Shown: positions 23,287 to 36,059 of the stretch, piece by piece
Layout of the letters: the number at the start of each line of letters is the position of its first letter
Numbering within the stretch: position 1 is the stretch's first letter
NCBI GenBank assembly: GCA_963855995.1
Contig: OY979717.1
Coordinates: forward strand, 22,904,746-22,968,745
Direction of reading: 5' to 3'
DNA: 64,000 nt
Source: Muricea muricata
Lineage: Eukaryota; Cnidaria; Anthozoa; Malacalcyonacea; Plexauridae
Notes under the pieces: generated by a model
Databases searched by the model: none
Told to the model about the DNA's origin: nothing
Seen by the model: the letters and a program-made list of their open reading frames with translations, nothing else
Program-made: the position numbers and the translations under genes

Positions 23287-26200
23287 CTGTGCACGAACAT
23301 ATTCGATTCATTTAACTCACACTCAAAATGAATGCCATAAACCCTTCTTGGCCAATATTAAAAAATTAATCTTCGTCAGAGCGATCCTTTTTAAATTAAT
23401 TATATACATCAATCTAATTACCTTGATTCCCACCACCAACAGGACTGGTTCCTTTCCGTCTAACATTTTCGTCAAATTTTCCGCGTACGTTTCCGGCAGG
23501 CGTATATCGTGCTACAACAAATTGTGCGCCAGAATTAGAGACAGCTCTGCCCGCTCCCATATGTGTGCTTCCTGCCCATACGACCTGCGTAAAATGTCCA
23601 GTGCTTGTGCTGAATTGAGCACTTCTGTAATTGTATCCACTTTCTTCTTCATACCACATGTCTGTTGTTTTCTTGCCAGTTAAATCAGCACCTACACGTG
23701 GGAGACTACAGATGTTCAGCCTATATAGCCAACCATATAATTATTTAATGAGGTTGGGCACGCAATGAAGAATACACCTTTCCGGAAAGCCTACGTCAAC
23801 AAACACGAAAACGAGGCTCTATAGCCAAGGCCCTAATTTATGCGAAATTATATGTAAAATTCAAAGATGATTATACTTTGAATTTTACATGCAATTTCGC
23901 ATAAATTAGGACTTTGGCTATAAAGCCTCGTCTTCGTGTTTGTTGACGCATGCTTTCCGGAAAGGTGTATTGTGAAGCCCAAAATTCGCCATCATAAACC
24001 GACGACGAGAAGTGAGGTAGTTAGTTACCGCAAACTAAGGGCTTCATGATATATCATTCTCAATATCTTGCGAAAATCGAATTTACTATTTAAAATATTC
24101 AAAATATTTTAATAAATTCTGCAACTGTGCGTTAACCTTTATTTAGATAAAATTTATTACGTTCTCTTATTATATAGATATAATTTATTTAGATATAAAT
24201 TATATAGATAAAATTTATTACGTTCTCTTATCAACATACACTTCCAATCCATGTCACAATAATGGGCGCAAATACAAAAAAATAGGAGGTTGTACTCGAT
24301 TCTCGGAGCGATTTCTTAATTGACCATAACGAAAAAGATGGCGGATGCACAATTTACCACAATGTAGTGCGATCGAAAAGCGCTTCAAACCAGCAATATG
24401 ACCTTTGTTGAATGGCCGCTAGAGGAGGTTATTTTCTTTGGTTTGTCAAAGTTTTTTATATACGTCTTTGGATGTTTTTGTTGGCATATTTTTTCAGTCA
24501 TTTTTGTTAAATGCCCGCAAACCATTCTGGTAAAAATGCACATGCTGCAATCTTTTTCGTTTCGGTCAATTTTGTATACGCTTGTGATTTTGAGGACGCT
24601 CGCTAATATATGATTGTGCCTTATAAGGAGAGGGGGTCCAGGGGAATTTTCCCCGGAAAAAAATTAAAATCTTAAGCTTTGCAAAGGCCATTTCCTGTGA
24701 GCATTAATTTCTGCTAGAATCGTTGCAAATTTATTGTATCTTAGAAGAAAATTGCAATTGATGACAAACGTTTTGTAGTTCCACGATTATTTTGGGACCG
24801 ACTTTCAGCAAAATTTGAAATTTTGGAGGCTTTAACCCACGCCTCCCCCTAATTTACACTCCTTCATGTCAAAGCATTTAGGCTGTGTTTTTCTTCAAAT
24901 TTTTCCTGTATGTTTTTTAAACGTTTTGTCCAAAAGAATATGTACATATCGGTGCTGTTTTGTTTTAGACTAATATATTTGGTCAATTGCGTTTTCATCA
25001 AATAACACTAATAGATTTTGTTTACTAGTTGCAATATTGTTCAAGTCACAGATTGATTACTTTTCTAAAGCATTGCTATTATTATTTAGTTGCCGTATAT
25101 AACAATGATTTGCTGTCCATATTCATAAATCACAAATATTATCTTGAACAATATTGTTGAGCCGGAATCAGGTGTACCATGCTGAACAATATTGTTGACA
25201 ATATTGAACAATGTAAACAGCAAAACAATGTTCAATACAGTTTTCCTCGACATTTGCAAAAAATAGTTTAAGGAGATAAATGGGGATAACAGGTGACATC
25301 CAGTTGCTATAGTTAGTGAAATTGCACGTTGTTCCAAAAACATTATTACTTTCAACATATATGCTCGATTCGAAACCAGTATTATTAATTACCTGACATA
25401 TACGCAATGTTTTCTCCAAATTCCCCAGTGCCGTGCTGTATTTTATTTTGTTTAGCTAACTGTTTTGCCCACCGTTCAGCATCTGAAGCTAATTTTGAGG
25501 ACCATTTTAATGGCGGTGCTCCGTGTTGACGCCGATACTGGTTGTGACTGTCAAGTATGTCCTTCTTTAAATTTCTTGGCTTGCTGGCCGCAGCTGTAAC
25601 AGTATAACAATACGACATGAAATTTTGAGAGGAAACGCCAGAAATCTTGAGAGTTGAGCGTCGTGAAATGAATGGTGGCGGGGGTAGTGCACATGTATGA
25701 TTGGATGTGATGGTACGATGGATTGTATATAGACGATTGGATCTTGGTGGCATACCACCTTTTTCATTCAAACTTCAAATGAAAAAACGGTCGAGTTTGG
25801 TCTAAAGACTAAAATGTTAATTTAGATTATTGTTTTCATCAGTTACGAACTCCTGTCTTAACTCTGACAGATAAACTCCCTTAAATCTTAATTCTGAAAT
25901 TTTAATTTAGATTTTGTCTGTAGCACAGTATCTGAGGCGCTCAAAACTAGCGCTGACGTCGGCATTTCTATTTTTTCAGTGACGGTAACCCAGAAGGAAT
26001 TAATTGCATTGTTTTAAAACGTTTGGTTAACGCTCATACAAACGATATTACAACTACAATCCCTTTAAAACCCCTGGACATTTGAAATACCACTGCATTT
26101 GCACGTTGCAAGCAAAGACTCTTCATCACGAATAAGCAATCAATTGGGAGGGCCATTGCTCGTGACGTCGAATTCTGTTTTATCATTTCAGATTGTGGTT

Positions 26201-27142
26201 CAACTTATATTGTGTTAAAATATACTGAAGATCATTAGTTTTAAATTAAACAGTATATGGCAGAAAACAAGTTGATGTAATTTAACGAAAATATACGTAT
26301 GTAGACGAGCTTCGGATAATTAACATACCAGCGCTTTTATCAGATTTAGATACTTTAGATCCACCTGGCTTAACATTTTCTGGAAAATGTCCTACGACGT
26401 TCCCAGCAGGAAAATACCTTGCTACAACATATTGTGCACCATTCTTGGCAGTTGCTTTCGCCACGCCGAACTCACGGGAGCCAATCCAAACGACCTGAGT
26501 AAAATGACCCGTCTTCGAATTGAATGAAGGGTTGGCAAAACGGTAATCCTTAATTTCTTCATACCACATTTCGGCAGCCCGGCGACCTGGTAAATCCCCA
26601 CCTAAAGGTATTGTCAAGATAAAGACAGATAATTAATCAATACGACTTGTAGAGGCATTGATACATGTAGGGCATTAATTATACTTGCATGCTCGTAGCC
26701 TGAATTAGAGGGAAAGGATCTTTATTCTCTAAAAACTTGCCGATTGCCATGGCCTGCCTATAAGAAGCCCTGTACGAACAAACAATTTCTCATTGGCAAA
26801 AACTTTCCCTGTCAACGAAAAATTGTCAATATTGGCTGCACATATACGAGGAAATTAAACCTTTCAGTGAAGACTTAATCGAGTGCTTCTTGTAAAGTTT
26901 TCAACTATATATCAAATTGACGGAGCACAATGAAACATTTGATTTTCACCTGACTTATAACCAATGTTCTCGCCTTGGTCACGTGTACTGGCATGTTGAA
27001 TTACTCCTCTTTTAGCTAAGTCTCTGGCCCATTTATCAGCATCAGCAGCGAGTTTCGACGACCATTTTAGTGCAGGAGCGCCATGTTGACGACGATACTC
27101 GTTATGAGCATCTAAACAATCTTTTTGAAATTTGGTCGGCAT
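23264..27142 (-). CDS. Tandem double-CAP-domain protein (GAPR-1/GLIPR2-like), five exons
   Basis: Joining exons 27142-26950, 26601-26329, 25593-25393, 23691-23422 and 23286-23264 gives 960 nt, exactly 319 codons plus TAA. All four introns are phase 1 with GT-AG ends. Residues 1-155 are one CAP domain (HNEYR at 13-17, [24 protein letters not shown]) and 156-312 a second ([29 protein letters not shown]). Each domain is split over two exons at the same point. Both keep the conserved His, Glu and His. GAPR-1-type CAP proteins are usually about 150 residues, so this is a duplicated version. No signal peptide is seen (start MPTKFQKDC), suggesting a cytosolic or membrane-associated form. ATG 27142 is preceded by a strong acceptor at 27164-27162, so a 5' UTR intron is likely. 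AATAAA overlaps the stop. The last exon is the least certain. Confidence 0.85.
23422..23691 (-). CDS. CAP gene exon 4
   Basis: Acceptor CGTGTAG|GTGC, donor TCAAG|GTAATT. It encodes the C-terminal half of CAP domain 2 ([32 protein letters not shown], then a Gly-rich tail). 270 nt, phase 1 to phase 1; it is the paralogue of exon 2. Confidence 0.9.
23771..23971. mobile_element. Palindromic MITE in CAP intron 3
   Basis: A 201-bp, nearly perfect hairpin. AATACACCTTTCCGGAAAG at the left is the complement of the right end, and pairing continues through GTCAACAAACACGAA and AATTTATGCGAAATT to a loop near 23871. It has no coding sequence and no clear target duplication. It lies between exons 3 and 4 of the CAP gene. 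Confidence 0.88.
25393..25593 (-). CDS. CAP gene exon 3
   Basis: Acceptor ACTGTTACAG|CTGC, donor GTCAG|GTAATT. It encodes the N-terminal half of CAP domain 2 ([16 protein letters not shown] through GENIAYMSG). It resembles exon 1 closely in sequence and shares its end phase, as expected from exon-pair duplication. Confidence 0.9.
26329..26601 (-). CDS. CAP gene exon 2
   Basis: Acceptor ACCTTTAG|GTGG, donor GCTG|GTATGT. It encodes the C-terminal half of CAP domain 1 ([28 protein letters not shown]) and a Ser/Lys-rich linker ending KVSKSDKSA. 273 nt, phase 1 to phase 1. Confidence 0.9.
26950..27142 (-). CDS. CAP gene exon 1
   Basis: Start codon at 27142-27140. It encodes the N-terminal half of the first CAP domain, from [19 protein letters not shown] to GENIGYKSG. 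Donor TCAG|GTGAAA. The exon has 193 nt and ends in phase 1. Confidence 0.88.
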
Positions 27143-27160
27143 TGTTTTACTTCTGTTTCT

Positions 27161-27175
27161 TCTGAAAAAAAAAGA
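27161..27175 (-). promoter_or_regulatory. Splice acceptor in CAP 5' UTR
   Basis: On the minus strand CTTTTTTTTTCAG precedes 19 nt and then ATG 27142. This strong polypyrimidine-AG acceptor implies at least one upstream non-coding exon beyond 27175. Confidence 0.65.
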
Positions 27176-27199
27176 AATTTCGTATGTTAATACAAATAT

Positions 27200-29925
27200 T
27201 TGTTCTCAAATCTCCACCATCTTTAATTGGCTTAACTTTTTGTACTAGAGTGCTTGCTCCATATATATACTGAGCTCAATAAGCAATACTATAATGCACC
27301 TCATAACTGAGATGCAAAAAAAGTTGATAGTAATACTTAAATAAATTGAATATATATCTCAGTACTGAGCAAAACATGGCAAAAAATGTTAAAGGCATTC
27401 ATTTTTTAACTTCTTAAATTTTTAGTGTCCGTGTCCGCCAATGCTAATTAAAGAATTGTAAGTGAAAGAGGATTCATCAAAGAGCCATTTAGTAAAAATT
27501 CACACACGCATGTTTGCTCACTGGAAATAGTCAGCTGGAAAGTTGCATCATAATATTACTTTGTCTTATATAATTATTTCAAACAGAAATATCTCTGCTG
27601 GTCAATTAGAACAAAACACATTGATATTTAGATTTACGGAAAGGCTAGACTGTTGATATTTATTATACTAGTACTACCAATTAAATACGATCGCGGGATA
27701 CAATATTCATGTGCAGATCGAGCGTTAATACTCGAGCGTAAAATACCCGAAATCGTAGTATAGAATGCACTGCACCGTTTTATTTGGAAAAAGAAGATTG
27801 AATCCTTTCCATGGAATTATCTTAGTCGAGTTAAGACGACAATTTTGCTGACAAATAGCTTATACACTCGATTTGAGACATAGTGTCATGGTTAAAGACT
27901 GTTTTACGTACAATAGACAAGACCGCAATCAAGTCAAAATACTTCATACATTATATAACCTAGCTACGCCCCACAGGCACACGACCAATTTTTCTACGAC
28001 GACATCCGTATACACACCGAAGACCAAGATTATAATGCTGGCGCTAGACACATAACACATCCATTTATACTTCGCCATTACGGGGACTTGTCTCGAATGA
28101 CAGAGTACATGTATTATGTCTATCTTTACCTTTTGAGATATAGGTTTATTGCATGTGCAAAGTCGTTGTATTATTTAAAATACGTAATGTTTGCCTTAAT
28201 GTTGTTTACTGTCATATCATATTTCCATGCGAGTCAAAACGGACGTGACAAAACTTACGCACGTACTGTACTAAGCTATATATTACGCTACCTTAAGGCC
28301 TTTCAGAATACAATGACCCACGAATATAATAACATATATATGCACCATACTGGTAATCATTACACGTGCACAGGGTTAGATGTTAGATTTGGTGCTAGAT
28401 ATAACTTTGACGTTAACAAAAGTCACAGTTCTAAATGTTTTACGCACCTTTTGAAGCACGGATGCTACCTTCCCTATGTTCCACTTCAGAGATCAATCTT
28501 GATTTATGCCTTTGTATCAGTGCTTAGTGCCTACTGCTGTATTATTAGATCGCGGCGGCTCGTTCACTGAAAATATATTCAACTCACTTTCAAGTGCTTC
28601 CGATGGAGGCAACAATGAATTATATACAAACAATACTTGTCACTTGCAAACTATGCAACCAAATTGTGTCCAATGTAATGAAGTTACAATATTTCGTTCT
28701 ACCTTTATGAAAATTCAAACCATTTCGTTCAAACTTTGATTGGGAATTCATATTTATATAAATATGTATAATTCACCGCCAAACAAACAAACAAATCGCG
28801 AAAGAAATCAAAACTGTCTACTTCTAAATTTTCTTGAATGAAAGTATTTTGGTTGATAAACAACTTCTCATTACTCTCGAGCTCTTCCATGACTGATTTT
28901 CAATGTACCATGCATTTCACCTCGACATTTGAGTGCGACAATATAGAACTGTGCTAAACTAATGCTCTCTTTACAACAACAAGGCTTTCTTTATTATTGC
29001 ATTGTTTAATGATTCTCTATGTAAAACCTTCTCAATTATTAAATAAGTCGGCTTTATGTCAGTCTAACATAACCAGTTCTAAACAAATTTGAACATAATA
29101 ATTGTCTTATATACGTCTGTGTTATGTCTACTGAACGAGCTGGGTTGACCTGTAATAATTCCTTCTTGCAGTTGTTTGTAACGCATTTCACAATAGAGCG
29201 GCGGAAAGAAGAAAATGCTTGGCTATCTGCCTCGTTTTCGTGTTTTGATCCTTGGTTTCAGCTTTTCCAGGTTGGTAACGCTACCACCATAATTTAATAT
29301 CAATCGCCGAAACAATATGTATGATGAAACAGTATGTATGATTGCAGTGTAAAAACCGCTTGTATAGTTAAGATACGAAAATTAGACTCTGTATGTTCAA
29401 GAGACGAATTAAAACGAGGCAAAACTAAGTCCAATATCCTTTTTTTATTTCTTGCGTAGAAAAGCATTTCCAAATTGAGCCGCACATCCTAGAATATTAG
29501 TAATTTAAGCTTTCTATTTTAAAATGTGAGAAAAAAAAGCTTAGTTCAATTAAAGTCAGCAAACGTGAGTCTCGTGTAAAAAAATTATCAGATACAAAGA
29601 ACAGACGTGACCGCTTTTCTTAAAAAATTCGACCTGAAATGTGTTTCTGAAGTTTCCGATTGTAACCCCTGCATGATTGCATGAGTTGTCAAAAGTCCAA
29701 AATTCCGATGACCACTTTTTGCTACGAATTTCTATCTATGATGAGGCAATTTAATGCGATTGGTAGATGAGATCTTTTGAAATTTCACAAAATTCACGTT
29801 CTTTCTTTTTGCCCGTACCCTGTTTACATCTATAAATTTAATATCAGTTCGCATCAAGCACGCTCGATGGTCGCTGCATGGGAAGTCAAGATTTTTAAAT
29901 CACAGTAAATTTTACTGCAATCTAA
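27200..29925. other. Presumed CAP upstream region; no recognised gene
   Basis: An ATG-initiated frame at 28097-28570 (+, about 157 codons, hydrophobic and Tyr-rich, starting MTEYMYYVYLYLL) is the longest here. It resembles nothing I know, and in sequence this AT-rich a frame of that length is within reach of chance, so I do not call it a gene. Confidence 0.35.
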
Positions 29926-29929
29926 AAAC

Positions 29930-29975
29930 CTGAAGATGGAGTAAACTCCGAAACATTATTTTATGTATTTAATCT
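29930..29975 (+). ncRNA. Hammerhead-ribozyme-like core (possible Penelope-type relic)
   Basis: CTGAAGA (29930-29936) is followed by GGAG-TAAA-CTCC, which can form stem II, then GAAAC, then CAT...ATG (possible short stem III) and GTA, which fits the NUH cleavage triplet. This matches the hammerhead core layout CUGANGA-stem II-GAAA. Such motifs occur in the terminal repeats of Penelope-like elements. Stem I pairing is weak here, so it may be a decayed copy. No Penelope RT is visible nearby. Confidence 0.4.
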
Positions 29976-30194
29976 TGTCTAGATCAATAAGAGTTTTCTT
30001 TGTAGAGTTTCAAAGTGAATAGACACACAAAAATATACAAAATAAAACACTGGGTTAAATTTTAACCCATGGTTAGCGCTAACCTAGCTTTGAACATTCG
30101 GCCCCTGGGCGGATATCTGAGCTTTGTTAGGAATATTAAAGTCAAGACAACAGCTTCAAATAGAGCAAAAGACCTCAAGGTCGTGATCCGGACC

Positions 30195-30287
30195 GTGTAT
30201 CCTAGGAAACAGGAATTTATGCATCGTTATTGGTCACTGTTTGAGTGATCAATAACAATGCTTAAATTCCCGTTTCCTAGGATACAC
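30195..30287. repeat. Imperfect palindrome (MITE-like)
   Basis: GTGTATCCTAGGAAAC at the left pairs with GTTTCCTAGGATACAC at the right, with inner pairing of GGAATTTATGCAT and TTGTTATTGATC blocks. Confidence 0.75.
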
Positions 30288-30299
30288 CATGTCACAAGT

Positions 30300-32714
30300 T
30301 ATGCATAAGGTCTATAAATAGAACAATTTATTGAAAAATATTTTAAAATATGCTTGAAACAACTTGTGTTTTTTCTGTTTATTTATGTTCTATTCAAAGC
30401 TGCTGTCTGAGCTTTTATACTTTTCGACCACGTTTTCCACGCTTGGAAACTAAGAAACCAGCTTTTGACATCTCGTCTTATCCTCTGCGTCACAGATGCA
30501 TGTCAATTCTGCAGATTATATATTTGAGTAAAAGTCATCAGCCCCGAGTCCCTATAGCTTTCATTCTAGAATGCCAGTGGGCCAGTGCACGAACATCGTA
30601 TCCATCTTATATCCATCTATGTATGCATGTATCTGTCTATCTATTTTTGCTCTGCACGTTATGACGTCATACTGTGTACTTATAAATAAACAGGCTGTGG
30701 CAAAATGTTATCTATTTGATAAATATTTTTCTATATCATTGGGTCGAGATTTAATATCATAAACTGGCTATTGCTTCTACCAGGCGGTCAATATTTGAAT
30801 AGCATTTGGTCAAACAGCGTTTTGCGAAATTCTGTAACATACAACATATGATGGTCATGACTAAATCGTGGCTATATCCGCACATTCACATTTTAACATG
30901 CGCGGCACTCTGCTACATCTAGAGCCCGAAATTGATTGCTAAGTAAAGTGAACTCTTTGCTGCTCAAAATGTTCGAAATCTCTTTTAATCGCTCTTGGAC
31001 ATTATTTATTATTACACTTTAAATTGCATCATTTCATGATAATTACGACAATGTCAAGCTGTTCTCCCAAAACGATTTATTCAAATTTAACCTGAGGGGG
31101 CAAATGAGCATTCCTTAATTAATTGTATGTATTATCTTTTGAATAAATAGTTGTTGTTTTTACTCTCAACAGTTCCGATAGATTCCAAAGAATAAGTGAC
31201 ATACGCTTGAAATCCTTAATTAAGTTTAAAGTGAAGGGGAGTTATCACAAGTCATCATTCTGTCTGGTGATCATGGTAGCTTTCAAATCATGAAATTCGA
31301 GAATTTGTAGGTCAGTCTCAGATTTTAGCGACACTAGTGCTGATCTGGTTTGCGTAAAGCATATTGAATTTCAAAACCACACTAGCCTGTTTCTCAGTGG
31401 ATAATTTTAGTGCATATAACAATATCAGCGGATATCAGGCTCTTACGCATCACGCTTTGACAAGTGATATTTCAAAAAGGCCCCTAAACTCAGCTCACAA
31501 AGAAGCGAACGTCATTTCAGATCAGTTGATTGGCTCCAAGCCCATGACAATGTATACAGATGCTAGCGGCTATTGGACTAGAGACGAAAGTAGCTAATCC
31601 AACGTATAGGTGTATTATTATTAATTTAATTACGAAACGACGTCGACTTTGTCAATGCTACGTATATATGAATTAAAATGCACTTACAAATTGCATTTAA
31701 TACACAAACCGATGTCTATGCGAGAGCGTAAGGTCTTTATTGTTTTCCCCCAAGGCCTTCAACAAACAGCTCGCTCATACAATTTTGTATTCTTGCGCCA
31801 GACTTGCATGCAGGTAGTACCGCTTTCAGTTGAACAAAGTGACGCTTATAATAAATTTGGAATATTATTCATACATTCTAAATATGACTCAAAATATGTT
31901 CCCTCGATGTTTAGTTTTATGTTTGCCTAATAATTAACTGATTAAATAACATGTTTTGTTTCAGGATAAATGAAACTATTCGGATGCCATATATGAAGGA
32001 AAATAAATCTATATATGTCGGTGAACGTATTTCGAAATCTTAATTTCCAAAATCATCAATTCGCCTGCTTCAGCGGTTCAGGGATTCAGACAATAGGCTT
32101 TAAATCTCATGACCAAGCTTCGATTCCGCTTTACATGCAAGAATTGCGACTGTTCTTTCTCAGTTTGTTTAATATGGACAAAATAAATTGTTATGTAATT
32201 CTTTAAACTTACATTTTCTGAATCTTCTGGTTAGTCTGTGTTCCAACACGCAACCCTTGCCAAGAACACGTCGACCCGACTTTTGTGGGATTATATATTA
32301 GTCACATTCCTATATAATAGTTAAATGTTCAGAAGTTTTAAGTACACAATTGGTAATTTGATTCAGTCTCGTGCCTCTGACGTGATAACAACAAACACAC
32401 AGAACCCGTAACTGTCAGAAAGGTTTATGTAAACTAGATTAGCATCAGCCAATCCAGTTCCTAGATCCCGTAAGAAAGATCAGTCTTGATGAAATATCGC
32501 CCCCGCGTTAAAACGCCTACAGAGAAGATTCTCCGCCAAATATAAATGTTATCGTTTGACCGCAACAATATATACAGTATCTGAGTAAACCGAAACCACA
32601 CGTATACATTTCGCGCGCCTTCTTTCGATTTTATTGGCATGGCCGGAAGTGGACGTTTGCAAATTTTAGCCTCTCCAGGGGAGGCTGCGTTTTCTAGATC
32701 ATGATATGCGCGCC
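30300..32714. other. Stretch without recognised gene
   Basis: Several short open frames occur (30350-30664, 31364-31597, 31649-31930, all +), with no domain, splice support or similarity that I recognise. Confidence 0.4.
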
Positions 32715-32840
32715 GAGTGCCTGAAAATTATTTGGTTATTTATTAAATAAACAATTTTGAGCGTGATTTAAAAGTGGTTATTTATTAAATAACCAAACTT
32801 GAGCGTGATTTAAAAGTGGTTATTTAATAAATAATGATAA
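32715..32840. repeat. Short direct repeats, about 50-bp unit
   Basis: TGGTTATTTATTAAATAA followed by TTGAGCGTGATTTAAAAG is repeated two and a half times in tandem. Confidence 0.75.
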
Positions 32841-32924
32841 AAAGTAATGATATCGAGCTAAATAATAAGAAGACATTTGGCGCCCCATATTGAGTTACTT
32901 GGAATGGCATAATACAAAACATGG

Positions 32925-33312
32925 ACTGGACCCTGGACTGGACCCAAAATTGGACTCAAAACTGGACCCCAAATTGGACTCAAAATTGGACCCAAAATTA
33001 GACTCAAAAAATATAAATTTTTCCTGATAAAAACAACCAGGAGAATATTAATTAGCGCGTTTCATTTTACAGGCAAAAAACCTCACCTTTCCTTGACCTA
33101 TCTGTTTTATACTACATATAATACCGTCTAAAGTTCTATATTATGTTTTACATTAACCATATGTAAAAAAACGGACAAATGCTCAATAAACAACTTAACA
33201 ACTCGCAACACAGCAAGGAGAATTTGCGCCGTGGATGCGTGAATATATCCGTATAAACGATAAGCAAAATAGATATTTTCTATCAGACCCTCTTTTTTTT
33301 ATATTCCATATC
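32925..33312. repeat. Left member of a ~390-bp inverted pair
   Basis: It begins TACAAAACATGGACTGGACC, continues as a GGACCCAAAATTGGACTCAA minisatellite (about 21-bp unit), then unique sequence down to AGAGGGTCTGATAG-type complement. It pairs in inverted orientation with 47932-48335 at high identity. The pair brackets 15.4 kb containing the Polinton-like and TA-flanked elements. Confidence 0.9.
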
Positions 33313-34025
33313 GCAGACATATACACATTTATGAACCATACATACTGTAATACAGTTGTGTGGTTTGTCAGACAAAAGCGCACCATATTGTAGTTCCGTT
33401 TGTAATGGCATCGCGGTTATTTTCAAACAATGATCTACCACGTCTTACTCTATATCGTGTGTCGTGTTTTGTGGGTTAACTTCAGGCGTGGGTCGTGAGT
33501 AAGGTCGTAGGTCACTAATTTTCTAATCTCCATATGTGTCGTTAAAGAAAATAAAATTATCAGTTTATTACACACAACTGACACCAAGATAACACCTACC
33601 CGGACGCTATAGCTGTTGTGTGTGTCCAACTAGCAGTCTTTGACTTGGTCAGTTCAAAGTAAATTGATCGTGCTATACAGCCGTAAAGCAAAAACTGCAG
33701 CTACATTTTAGTGGAAAATGTCCAATCGACGTCTCTATTCAAAAGTAGTTTCGGGTTAGTCAGGCGAGAGTTCGGGTGAAAAATTTGCCGAAGGCCAAAG
33801 TCGGCAGCCTAGAAGCGGTGTATGTCACTCGCTTTTAGCCTATCAGACAGATCGGGAAGATGTTGCTTTGGAAAAAGCTTTAGAACTAAGCAAAGTAACT
33901 TTATTTCGTAAAGTCATTAAATTAGTGTTACTTTACTAATGTATGAATTTTCCAATGATTTTGTTCGAAACATCGAGGAAAACGTAACTGCTTATGAGTA
34001 AACTTAGAAAATACAGAACAATGAA

Positions 34026-34031
34026 CACTCC
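34026..34031. repeat. Target duplication, left (CACTCC)
   Basis: The 6-bp sequence directly before the left terminus AGTAGG recurs at 41778-41783 directly after the right terminus CCTACT. Confidence 0.93.
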
Positions 34032-34639
34032 AGTAGGTAACCCCCCCCATCCAGCGGCGGAAGTAATTAGTATGCAAGCACATTATTCAGCAAAGGAAGT
34101 AATTAGTATGCAGTAGTAGAATAGTCACAGGTATGGTCCCAGAAGTGACCAGAGCTCTTACCCCTAGAAATTAGTTCTTAGGTCGGCCGTGTGGACCAGT
34201 GCGCGCGCATGTTGACAGAAACCTGTTTAAAACGGGTTTGGTCCATTGTATTTGAGATATTACGTCATATCGTTCCACTTTTGCGCCAAAATGGTACAAT
34301 TGTGTGCTAGCAGTCACGCATCGGGCGCTTGCTTAAATATGTTCAAGTTACGTCGACTACGGAAACTTGTATTCAGCGAGGACATTATTTGGACTTTCTG
34401 CATCACCATTCCTATATAGAAGACGTTATTGGAAAGCACTTGCATTTTTAGCTATTATTTTAAACTGTTGTTTTAAATATTCCTGCTATTGCACGCTGTC
34501 CTTTTCCTGTATACTTTGTTCATTCCGTACATTTTACCAAACAGTTACATATAGCAAGTTAATATCGTTTACTCCGTCCCGAACGGTTTATATGTTGTTT
34601 AGGTCGTGGTATAGAAACGGCTTAAAATGGCCATGATGC

Positions 34640-36012
34640 AGTCGGTAAATCAAAATTGACCCTTAATTGACAATTCCCTACTTTTCTATTCTTTTTGTAC
34701 CAAGACAATCTATTGATTTATTATGGTTTCCTAGCACAATGCTAAAGGAAATAATCCTATAGTATAGGGGAAATACGTTTCATGCACTGGTGTGTACTTT
34801 GCCGCCGTTTTTGACACATTTCCCTGTTGACATTGCGCTGACGTTCTGTCTAACGAGAAGGAATAAGTTTTATTGAAAATTGGACTATATTCATATCATC
34901 AAAGTCTATACAGATAATCATAGTTTTCTAGTCAAGGCAATTGGGATAATTAAGAGAGGATATAATTTCCATCTCATGCAATGTTGTGTATTTTGTCACA
35001 AATTTTGACACTGTTGAATTTTTAATTACACTGTGCCAACGTTGTTTGTATTGAGGGGAAATTGGTCAGACTGTACTATTGGTCGGTGAAAAGGGGGAAA
35101 TTGGTTTTTATGTAGAGAAAGTTGGTAACTTGATTTAAACTGTGTCAGACTAATACATCGGGCAACGTAATTCTTTGCCCAAACTTCAAATGGCATGAGG
35201 CGGAACTGCTACTTTGTTCAGTCCTACGTATACCGTTTTGTTGTGTCATTGTATGTACACAATTAAGTGTGTGTTACATCATGCCCTAACTAATTGAAAT
35301 AATTGAATTTTTATTACACTGCACTAACGTTCTTTGTAATGAGGGGAACTTATAAAAGTTTAAAGTTCGTAGGGCAGGTTTAAAACAAAATTGACCCTTA
35401 CTTAACATTCTGCTATACTCATACAATATCATTTCTGAGTCAAAGGCAATAGAGGCGACTGAGAGGATATAATCCCGATAACCCCATGCAATGTTATTTA
35501 TTTTGTCACTGAGTTTGACACATTGAATTTTTAATTACACCGCACCAACATTTGTAATGAGGGGAAATTAACATTTTTTTATGACACTGCACTATTGCTC
35601 GTGAAATGGGGAAATTAGCTGTATATAGTGAAAGTTGGTATTTAATTTGAACTGCGTCAAGCAATCCGCTAATTTGCACATCTTACCGTCTGTTTTGTTG
35701 TGTGTATATAATATGTCCTAGCAAATCGATGCATATTGTTTTATAAAGGTTTAAGGCTAGTAGGGCATATTTAAAAGAAAATTGACCCTAATTTGACATC
35801 CTGCTACTCATATCTGATGTCATCGCATTAGTGTACTCAGATCGCAGATTTATCGTAGCTTCTTGAGACAATTTAATACGGACAATAGAGGTAATTTCTC
35901 ATTACAGTAGGCAATGTTTGTGATACTGAACTGCCACGTGGCAATAAGGACAATCCTGACACATTTCATTCTTTCGCAATGTTCTGCGTAATGAGGGGAA
36001 AGTTAATCAGTT
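34640..36012. repeat. Diverged ~400-bp tandem units in left arm
   Basis: Blocks such as AAAATTGACCCTTA, GAGAGGATATAAT, TTTTTAATTACACTG and AATGAGGGGAAATT recur in the same order at roughly 34650, 35390 and 35780. The mirror copy lies at 39798-41170. Confidence 0.75.
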
Positions 36013-36059
36013 TTGTTCAATGTTGGTACTTTGAACTGCTATCAAACTAATAAATCATT

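Noticed and set aside
28088-28739. 160-codon hydrophobic frame and a following 77-codon frame
   Set aside because: No recognisable domain, no splice context, AT-driven composition; a frame of this length is plausible by chance in this sequence.
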